From contig JAGTRJ010000018.1 of the NCBI GenBank assembly GCA_018261755.1, positions 1-64,000 on the forward strand: DNA of 64,000 bases. The letters run 5' to 3'. Under the pieces are notes generated by a model, which ran no database searches, was not told the origin of the DNA, and was given only the letters and a program-made list of their open reading frames with translations. The position numbers were made by a program, and so were the translations under genes. Shown here in pieces: positions 21,533-28,093 of this stretch (within the stretch, counting starts at the first letter, position 1; every line of letters begins with the position of its first letter). The stretch is from Burkholderiaceae bacterium (GTDB lineage Bacteria; Pseudomonadota; Gammaproteobacteria; Burkholderiales; Burkholderiaceae_D).

Positions 21533-23346
21533 GGTTGTTCCGTCGCTGGAGTGTCATTGCCGTTGCCAGGCGCCTGCTCCTGGCCTTGCTGCGGTTGCGC
21601 CTGTTGCTGCATCTGTTGTTGCGCCTTCGCCTGCTGAATTTGCTGTTGAATCTGCTGTTGTTGCTGCGCCAAGGCTTGTAGCACTTGTCCAGTCGGGCCG
21701 TAAGCCTGAACCACGCCCTCGCGCAACAGCAGCAGTTTGGTTGTGGCGCCCAGAATCGAGGTGCGGTGCGTGATCAGCACGATGGTCTTGCCCAGTTGCC
21801 GCAACTCATTCACGGCCGCGACCAGCGCTGCTTCGCCGGCATCGTCCAGATTGGAATTCGGTTCATCCAGCACGAGCAGCGACGGATCGCCATACATCGC
21901 GCGCGCCAGGCCAAGTCGCTGTTTCTGGCCGCCGGAAAGGCCGGCGCCGTCCGGGCCGAGAATCGTGTCGTAGCCTTGCGGCAGATGCAGGATCATGTCG
22001 TGCACACCTGCGCGACGAGCTGCCTGAATCACTTTTTCTGGCACCACTTCGCCAAAACGGGCAATGTTTTCGCTCACCGTGCCGCCAAACAGCTCGATAT
22101 CCTGCGGCAGGTAGCCGATATACGGCCCCAGCTCATCCTTGTTCCATTGATAAACGTCTGCACCGTCGAGGCGTACCTTGCCCATTGCTGCCGGCCACAC
22201 GCCAACCAGCAGGCGCGCCAGCGTTGATTTGCCGGAACCGCTCGGGCCGATGATGCCCAGCACGTCGCCGGCGTTCACGGTCAGGCTCAAGCCCTTGAGC
22301 ACCGGAACGGTCACGCCCGGCGGGGCGGCGGTCACATTTTCCAGCGCGATAGCCCCCTTCGGTTTTTCCAGCGACATGCCAGCATGGCGCGGCGGATTGT
22401 CTTCCAGCAGCTTGGTCAGGCGCTCATACGAATTGCGCGCGCCGCTGAACTGGCGCCAGACGTTGATCAGCATCTGGATTGGTCCCATCGATTTGCCCAT
22501 CAGGATCGAACCGGCAATCATCATCCCCGGCGTGACCTGATTCAGGATCACCAGCAGCGCGCCCAAGCCAAGAATCAGCGAGCCAGCGGCAATGGAAGCG
22601 AATTTGGAAAAGGCGCTGACGATGCCGGCTTTCTCGCTCGCTTCAGCCTGCAGGTTCAGGAAACGGCCATGCAATCGGTACCAGCGGTTGATCAGGTTCG
22701 GCAACATGCCCATCGCCTCGATCACTTCGGCGTTGCGCAGATTATTGTTGGCCAAGTTGGATGACATCACCGCCATCGCGTTGGCTTCATCCAGCGGTTT
22801 GCGCGACACCTTTTCATTCACGAATGCCAGCGCGACGATGATGATCGAGGCGATGGTTGCGAACACGCCCAGCCAGACGTTGAACATGAAGATCACGATC
22901 AGATAGATCGGAAACCACGGCGCGTCGAAAAATGCGAACAGCGCGTTGCCGGTCATGAACTGGCGGATGTTGGTCAGATCCTGCAACGCCTGCCCGGCAT
23001 TGCTGCCGCCGCGCTTCAGGTTCTGCTCGAACGCGGCGGTATAAATGCGCTTGTTCAACTGCATGTCCAGCTTGGCGCCGACGCGGATCACGATGAAGCT
23101 GCGCACGAATTCCAACGCGCCCATGAACAGGATGGCAATCACGAACATCAGCGACACCATATACAGCGTCATGTCGTTGCGGCTCGCCAGCACGCGGTCG
23201 TAAACCTGCAGCATGTACAACGTTGGCGCCAGCATCAGCAAATTGATAATGGCGCTGAATACGCCGATGGTGCGAAACGTTTTTTTGTACTGAACCAGTG
23301 CCAGGGCAATCTCGTTCTTGGGTATCTGGAAAGAAGGCTTGAGCAT
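21529..23346 (-). CDS. Type I secretion ABC transporter/permease (PrtD/RsaD type)
   Basis: A 605-residue inner-membrane exporter with an N-terminal six-helix region and a C-terminal ATPase: Walker A GPSGSGKST, signature LSGGQKQRLGLARAMYG, Walker B LLVLDEPNSNLDD, H-loop ITHR. There is no C39 peptidase, matching exporters of RTX or S-layer proteins with uncleaved C-terminal signals. The tail is unusually Gln-rich (QQQQIQQQIQQAKAQQQ). The start at 23346 (MLKPSFQIPKNEI) is chosen because an upstream in-frame start at 23388 would place the palindromic TGTGA site inside the gene. First gene of the ABC-HlyD-TolC operon. Confidence 0.93.
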   Translation of the reverse strand: MLKPSFQIPKNEIALALVQYKKTFRTIGVFSAIINLLMLAPTLYMLQVYDRVLASRNDMTLYMVSLMFVIAILFMGALEFVRSFIVIRVGAKLDMQLNKRIYTAAFEQNLKRGGSNAGQALQDLTNIRQFMTGNALFAFFDAPWFPIYLIVIFMFNVWLGVFATIASIIIVALAFVNEKVSRKPLDEANAMAVMSSNLANNNLRNAEVIEAMGMLPNLINRWYRLHGRFLNLQAEASEKAGIVSAFSKFASIAAGSLILGLGALLVILNQVTPGMMIAGSILMGKSMGPIQMLINVWRQFSGARNSYERLTKLLEDNPPRHAGMSLEKPKGAIALENVTAAPPGVTVPVLKGLSLTVNAGDVLGIIGPSGSGKSTLARLLVGVWPAAMGKVRLDGADVYQWNKDELGPYIGYLPQDIELFGGTVSENIARFGEVVPEKVIQAARRAGVHDMILHLPQGYDTILGPDGAGLSGGQKQRLGLARAMYGDPSLLVLDEPNSNLDDAGEAALVAAVNELRQLGKTIVLITHRTSILGATTKLLLLREGVVQAYGPTGQVLQALAQQQQQIQQQIQQAKAQQQMQQQAQPQQGQEQAPGNGNDTPATEQP

Positions 23347-23373
23347 GAAAAATAACCAGAGGCGGTTAAAAAA

Positions 23374-23389
23374 TGTGATTGTCGTCACA
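23374..23389 (-). promoter_or_regulatory. Crp-type operator 1 before the T1SS operon
   Basis: TGTGATTGTCGTCACA is a perfect TGTGA-N6-TCACA palindrome 28 nt upstream of the exporter start. On the minus strand it contains GACAAT at 23383-23378, where a -10 would fall if operator 2 acts as a class II site. It may be a repressing or autoregulating partner. Confidence 0.75.
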
Positions 23390-23404
23390 TTCTAGGTTAA
23401 ATTA

Positions 23405-23420
23405 TGTGACGAGTGTCACA
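23405..23420 (-). promoter_or_regulatory. Crp-type operator 2 before the T1SS operon
   Basis: TGTGACGAGTGTCACA is a second perfect TGTGA-N6-TCACA palindrome. Its centre is 31 bp from that of operator 1, close to three helical turns. The distance to the GACAAT candidate -10 fits class II activation. Confidence 0.75.
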
Positions 23421-23552
23421 AAATATTGCGACGGGCATGTCCGTGTTGCAAAAATACACATGACGGTCATGTTGCGGCGCGAGCCAATTCGGTCGCTCCG
23501 GCTATGCCGGAATGGCGGCTGTTGGAGATGGCATTGCGATGCAAGACGGACA

Positions 23553-24299
23553 TTACCGCGCAACCACCAGCAGCACGGAATCCGCTGCACGGCGGTAAAT
23601 TTCGTACGCGCGGTAGTGGATGCGCGGATCGAGCGAATTGATCTGTATGCGCACCGGAGCATGGCGCAGGAAATGCAGCACGGTGGAAGATTTGATGGCG
23701 TAATTCACGTTTTGCGGCATGTCTTTCGTGCGTTCGGCCACTGTCAGCGCGTTCAGCTTGCCGCGCACCACGCCGATGACCGAGCCATCCGGCGCCAGCA
23801 CCGGGCCGCCTGAATTGCCTTTCTGGATTTCGGCGCTGAACTGGAAAAAGCCGTTGTCGCCGCTTTCGGTGCGATCGCCATTCACGATGCCTTGCGTGAT
23901 CTTGCGTGAAACGCCTTGCAGGCGGGGTTGCGGAAAGCCAATCGAAAATGCTTCTAGCCCGATTGGCACTTCGTTCCAGGGCGTGATCGGCAGCGCGCTG
24001 CCTGGCACCTCGGCCTTCAGCAACGCCAAGTCGGCCTTTTCATCGGCATAAATCACCTGCGCCGGCACTACTTTGTTCGCGCCGACAGGCCCGACAAAAA
24101 GCTTGCTCCGGCCCTGCACCACATGGTTCGCGGTTACCAGATGGCCAGGCGCGACGATGAAGCCGGTGCCGAAGGAAATCTGGCCTGATGTCTGTGCCAG
24201 GCAGGAAAAGGAAAGCAACCACGCCAACAGGCCGAACAGAAGGCGCAATTGGCGGCAGGCCGAAAAATTGCCGCTGTTGTGGTGTTTGCCGGTATTCAA
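23553..24299 (-). CDS. Exported trypsin-like serine protease
   Basis: A 248-residue protein with an N-terminal hydrophobic signal (LRLLFGLLAWLLSFSCLAQ) followed by a chymotrypsin-fold domain. The catalytic triad is visible as TANHVV (His), KADLALLKAE (Asp) and KGNSGGPVL (Ser). I place the start at a TTG (24299) that overlaps the upstream stop as TTGA; the only upstream ATG (24368) would run 73 nt into the preceding gene and bury the signal peptide. It is the second gene of a two-gene unit next to the T1SS operon, so processing of a secreted protein is a plausible inference. No PDZ domain is present. Confidence 0.82.
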   Translation of the reverse strand: MNTGKHHNSGNFSACRQLRLLFGLLAWLLSFSCLAQTSGQISFGTGFIVAPGHLVTANHVVQGRSKLFVGPVGANKVVPAQVIYADEKADLALLKAEVPGSALPITPWNEVPIGLEAFSIGFPQPRLQGVSRKITQGIVNGDRTESGDNGFFQFSAEIQKGNSGGPVLAPDGSVIGVVRGKLNALTVAERTKDMPQNVNYAIKSSTVLHFLRHAPVRIQINSLDPRIHYRAYEIYRRAADSVLLVVAR

Positions 24300-24805
24300 T
24301 GCAGCCTCGCTGCTGTGGGGGGCGGTGCCGTTTGCGGTTGCAGTTCGTTCGCCATCCAGTCCGGCCAATCATCCAGCGGCCAGCCGGCGGCAATGAATTG
24401 CCGGTAAAGAATGCCGATCCATTGCCTGGTCTGGGTGGGGGAAAACGTCAGGCAGGCAGAATCCTCGCCCGGGAGCGGGAAGCGCAGGGTCAGGTGGCCG
24501 TTGCTCTCGTTCAGATCCACCCGGCTAAGCAGCAGCGGTGGATGCTGCTCGCAGGGAGCAACCGGTTCCGTCGGCGCGTTTTGCAGTTCCGCCGCCGTCT
24601 GTTCGAAAGCCAGCAATGCCTCGTGCGCCGCGCTGGCAGGCGTGGCGCGTTCGACAAATTTGATCAACTGGGTTGCCAGCAGGCGGCTCAGGCGCAGCGT
24701 CAGCCAGAAAGACAATGGCGCGCCCGAGTCGGCATTGCCGACGAGGCAGAGCCGATCTTCAATCGCGGAGTAATACAGCGAAACCTTGCATAATACGGCG
24801 GCCAT
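24296..24805 (-). CDS. Conserved-looking protein of unknown function
   Basis: I do not recognise this 169-residue protein. It begins MAAVLCKVSLYYSAIEDRLC, has no signal peptide or strong transmembrane helix, and contains an amphipathic helical region (LTLRLSRLLATQLIKFVERA), then a beta-rich part with RVDLNESNGHLTLRFPLPG and a C-terminal WIGILYRQFIAAGWPLDDWP. A longer in-frame start (25081) would cross the Crp-type site at 25054 and is rejected. The downstream protease gene starts within its stop codon (TTGA), so the two products probably act together. Confidence 0.6.
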   Translation of the reverse strand: MAAVLCKVSLYYSAIEDRLCLVGNADSGAPLSFWLTLRLSRLLATQLIKFVERATPASAAHEALLAFEQTAAELQNAPTEPVAPCEQHPPLLLSRVDLNESNGHLTLRFPLPGEDSACLTFSPTQTRQWIGILYRQFIAAGWPLDDWPDWMANELQPQTAPPPTAARLH

Positions 24806-25358
24806 GCTTGCCTTGAGCGTGGAAACAATGGGAAAAGAACACGAAAAGTATAACGGAAGCCGCCAGTTGCGTGCTGTTGGCTTGATGTATGTCAGCCTGT
24901 TATTGGCGCGGTGTGGCAACATTTTCCCTTTGGTGCAGGCAAGGTTCGTCAGAGGGCAAAAGGCGCATGCAAGCGCAAATATGTCGGGCAAGTGTCGCAT
25001 CAATGCCAAAACGGGAAAGCTAATGCGAAGATTTTCGAAACAAAATGCAAAAATGTGACTGGCGTCACAACATGCTTGCACATGGATCGGAAATAATGCA
25101 TCCCGTGTTAAGAAGTTACTGGAAGTTTCCGGGGGGGAACACGGAGGTTTTCCGGGCTGAGAAGGTCAAGCATGCATGGCCTTCGCAAGAACACTGTGCT
25201 GCCCAAGCCTTAGCGGGCGAGGGGGCCGCAGCTGCGGCCGGGGCACATGGCATGAGTGCCAGAGCTTTTAATGCATTAGGCTTTAGCGCCAATGCCTGCC
25301 GGAAGGCAATTTTGCTTTTCCGGTTTTAATACTTTCTTTTTCAAGGAGTTAAATCAAT
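24806..25358. other. Divergent regulatory region and long leader of the DUF4214 gene
   Basis: A 553-nt region without a supported gene. From left to right it holds a Crp-type site (25054-25069), a candidate -10 AATAAT (25092-25097), a perfect 16-nt palindrome GGCCGCAGCTGCGGCC (25224-25239), a GGCAC/GTGCC hairpin just after it, a TGCCT/AGGCA hairpin near 25293, and AAGGAG at 25343-25348. A start near 25104 would give a leader of about 255 nt. Confidence 0.55.
25054..25069 (+). promoter_or_regulatory. Crp-type operator before the large DUF4214 gene
   Basis: TGTGACTGGCGTCACA is a perfect TGTGA-N6-TCACA site. The hexamer AATAAT at 25092-25097 sits about 30 bp from its centre, the geometry of a class II Crp-dependent promoter with a start near 25104. 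Confidence 0.75.
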
Positions 25359-27902
25359 ATGGCAGCTTCTGCATACTACGATCAAGTAGAAAAGATTTAC
25401 ATTGCCTACTATGGCCGCGCAGCAGACACGACCGGTCTGGCTTACTGGGCCGGCCAGCTGGACGCAGCAAATGGCAACCTGAACGCCATCATCAACGCGT
25501 TCGGCAACTCGGCTGAATCCACCGCGCTGTACACTGGTTCGAACATCGACAAAGTTACTGCAATCTACCAACAGCTGCTTAACCGCGCACCGGACTTGGC
25601 CGGCCTGAACTTCTACGTTGCTGCGCTGAACGCTGGCACGATGACGGGCGCTTCCATTGCGCTGGATATCCTGAACGGCGCTATCGGCACGGACGCAACC
25701 ACTGTTGCCAACAAGCTGGCTGCAGCGAATGCGTTCACCGCAGCGATCGACACCACGGCTGAAGTGCAGGCCTATCAGGGTGCCAATGCAGCCGCCGCAG
25801 CGCGCGCATGGCTCTCTACGGTTGGTTCCGATGCCGCATCGCTGACCGCAGCAACCGGCACGCTGGCTGCAACGCTGGCTGACATCGTTCTGACGGGTGG
25901 CACGGTTGGCACGACTTACACGCTCACTACTGGTGTGGATGCTGTTCCTGGCACTTCCGGCAACGACATCATCAATGCAGTATCTGATGCGGTAGCTGCC
26001 AACACGACTCTGACGGGTCTTGACGATATCGATGGCGGTGCTGGCATTGACACCGTCAATGTGGTCAACGTAGCTGGTACGCTGACGATCAATACCGCTG
26101 CTACGGTTGCGAATGTTGAGAAACTGAATATCGTGAGTGCTGCTAATGCAGTTACTGCCGACGTTCAAAGCTGGACAGGCCTGCAGACCGTAACAGTCGA
26201 TAATCGTGCTGCTACGGCTGTTAACGTGGATACCAATGCGAATGCAACGACCGTGGTTGTTAAGGGTAACGCAGCCAATGGCTCTGATATTACCGACAAC
26301 GCGACCACAGGTACCTTGGCTTCGGTTTCCATTGAAGGTGCTGCTGGTGCCGTTGGCGTAACATCCACCGCGCTGACCAGTCTGACACTGACTGATGCTG
26401 ACGCAACTGCTGCGGTAACGGTTACGACTGCTAGCACCGCACTGACCATCAATGCGGTAGGCGCTGCAGCAGGCGCTGCAGTCATCGACGCTGGCGCAGG
26501 TGTTGTTGAAGCGCTTACAGTCAATGTGACCGCAGATTCCGCTCTGGCTCTGGACTTCGCAGCAGCCACTTCGCTGGCTGTTACCGGTTCCGCAGATCTG
26601 GCATTGACTGCAACCGATCTCTCTGCTGTTGAAACGCTGACCATTTCGGGTTCTGCTGCTGTTACGGCTGACGTTTCCGGCATTGCAGCATTGGAAACCA
26701 TCACCGCCACCTCGACGGGCGATCAAGACCTGACCATCGCAGCAACGGCACTGTCCGTTACGACTGGTGCAGGTAACGACACCATCACCCAAGCTGCGGC
26801 TCTGGGCGCTACGCAAGTTATCAACACTGGCGCAGGTAACGATACTGTTAACCTCGGTGCAGTTCCGACCGCAGGTGCAACGGTTAACGGCGGTGCTGGC
26901 ACCGACACCATTGGTATTGCTGTAGCCAATATCGCTACTGACCACTCCGCTTTTATCAGCGGCTTTGAAAGCCTGGCAATCACTGGCGCTTTGGCTGCTG
27001 CTTTGGATGTTGACAACTTTGATGGCATTCAAAACGTACATCTGGCTGATGGTTGGGGTGCAGGTTCGAGCATCACCCATCTGGATTCTGGCGCGGTCAT
27101 TACCAGCACGGATGGCGTAGCAGCTGGTGCATTGACGGTTTCGATTGACAACGCGGCAACGGGCACGGCAGATGCGCTGACTGTTAACCTGATTCCGGCT
27201 GGTGCCGATGACTACGGCACGATCGACATCCAGGACTTGGAAACGTTGCACCTGAACGTTGGTTCTACCGGCGCTGATGGCGACAATGTTACTATCGGTT
27301 TCGCTGCAAATCAGGACTTTACGACGTTGACCCTGGCGCAAGCTACGGGCGCAACCAAGGTTGGCGACATCATCATCGACACGGCCTTGACCGTTGTTGA
27401 TACCGTTAATGCGTCCGGCATGGGTGCAGGCAACGTTACGCTGAGCTTTGCTGGCAATTCCGGCTACACCTATACTGGTGCAGCAGGTGTTGATACCATC
27501 ACGCTGGGCGAACTGGGCACGGTAACCGGTGGTGCAGGTAAAGATGCTTATGTCGTAAGCGACACGGCTAACGGCAATACCTACAGCACGATTACGGATC
27601 TGGCAACGACGGAAACGATTCAGTTCACCGACGGCGGTGGATATGCGGCTGGTATTGGTGCCAAAATTGCGCTGGCTGCTACGGCAGCGTTTGCAGACTA
27701 CCTGCAAGCAGCGGCAGCTGGTACGACTGCTGGCGAAATCACATGGTTCCAATACGGTGGCGACACCTACATTGTTAACGATGTTAGCGCCGATGCAGTA
27801 TTCGTGAATGGCGCTGACCAAATCGTCAAGTTGACGGGCTTGGTTGACCTTGCTGACAGCGCTGTTTCGGCAGCAGGCCTGTTCACTTACACGGCTGTTT
27901 AA
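25359..27902 (+). CDS. Large secreted DUF4214 protein, candidate S-layer or adhesin
   Basis: An 847-residue protein without an N-terminal signal peptide. Residues about 1-150 carry DUF4214 modules (IYIAYYGRAADTTGLAYWAG; LLNRAPDLAGLNFYVAALNA). The rest is a low-complexity beta-rich region dominated by Ala, Thr, Val, Gly, Asn and Asp, with GAGNDTI and GGAGTDTIGIAV motifs like RTX-type calcium-binding repeats. It ends in aliphatic and hydroxylated residues (AAGLFTYTAV), as T1SS substrates often do. The export operon and a Crp-type site are adjacent, so I infer type I secretion to the surface. AAGGAG at 25343-25348 supports the start. A strong terminator follows. Confidence 0.85.
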   Translation: MAASAYYDQVEKIYIAYYGRAADTTGLAYWAGQLDAANGNLNAIINAFGNSAESTALYTGSNIDKVTAIYQQLLNRAPDLAGLNFYVAALNAGTMTGASIALDILNGAIGTDATTVANKLAAANAFTAAIDTTAEVQAYQGANAAAAARAWLSTVGSDAASLTAATGTLAATLADIVLTGGTVGTTYTLTTGVDAVPGTSGNDIINAVSDAVAANTTLTGLDDIDGGAGIDTVNVVNVAGTLTINTAATVANVEKLNIVSAANAVTADVQSWTGLQTVTVDNRAATAVNVDTNANATTVVVKGNAANGSDITDNATTGTLASVSIEGAAGAVGVTSTALTSLTLTDADATAAVTVTTASTALTINAVGAAAGAAVIDAGAGVVEALTVNVTADSALALDFAAATSLAVTGSADLALTATDLSAVETLTISGSAAVTADVSGIAALETITATSTGDQDLTIAATALSVTTGAGNDTITQAAALGATQVINTGAGNDTVNLGAVPTAGATVNGGAGTDTIGIAVANIATDHSAFISGFESLAITGALAAALDVDNFDGIQNVHLADGWGAGSSITHLDSGAVITSTDGVAAGALTVSIDNAATGTADALTVNLIPAGADDYGTIDIQDLETLHLNVGSTGADGDNVTIGFAANQDFTTLTLAQATGATKVGDIIIDTALTVVDTVNASGMGAGNVTLSFAGNSGYTYTGAAGVDTITLGELGTVTGGAGKDAYVVSDTANGNTYSTITDLATTETIQFTDGGGYAAGIGAKIALAATAAFADYLQAAAAGTTAGEITWFQYGGDTYIVNDVSADAVFVNGADQIVKLTGLVDLADSAVSAAGLFTYTAV

Positions 27903-27948
27903 TCTCCCCGGAGATGCCCTCGGCTTCGCCCGAGGGTGGCAACAAATC

Positions 27949-27983
27949 AAACCCCATCGCTCACAAGGCGGTGGGGTTTTTTT
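27949..27983 (+). terminator. Intrinsic terminator of the large DUF4214 gene
   Basis: An 11-bp stem (AACCCCATCGC with GCGGTGGGGTT, one G-U pair) closes a 7-nt loop and is followed by a run of Ts. A smaller CCCTCGG/CCGAGGG hairpin precedes it at 27917-27936. Confidence 0.9.
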
Positions 27984-28039
27984 ATGCTTGTCCGGCATCG
28001 CGCCGGGCGTTTCCGGCAGGCTGAAAAATTTCCGCGAGT

Positions 28040-28074
28040 AAAAAAAGGCCGGCAGTCATGCGACTGCCGGCCTT
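28040..28074 (-). terminator. Intrinsic terminator of the second DUF4214 gene
   Basis: A perfect 13-bp stem (AAGGCCGGCAGTC, 28045-28057, with 28062-28074) closes a 4-nt loop. It is followed on the minus strand by seven Us (A-run at 28040-28046). Confidence 0.92.
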
Positions 28075-28093
28075 GTGCTATTGGCGCGCCGGT

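Noticed and set aside
24786-25058. 90-codon plus-strand frame in the divergent region
   Set aside because: It crosses the start of the minus-strand gene and ends at the Crp-type site; no ribosome-binding site, no recognisable motif.
25224-25239. GGCCGCAGCTGCGGCC as an attachment or recombination site
   Set aside because: No integrase, no second copy and no element boundary nearby; more simply part of the mRNA leader.
25341-27998. 885-codon minus-strand frame opposite the large DUF4214 gene
   Set aside because: Cys/Arg/Ser-rich shadow caused by the repetitive Ala/Thr/Val codon use of the real gene, which has a good ribosome-binding site and terminator.
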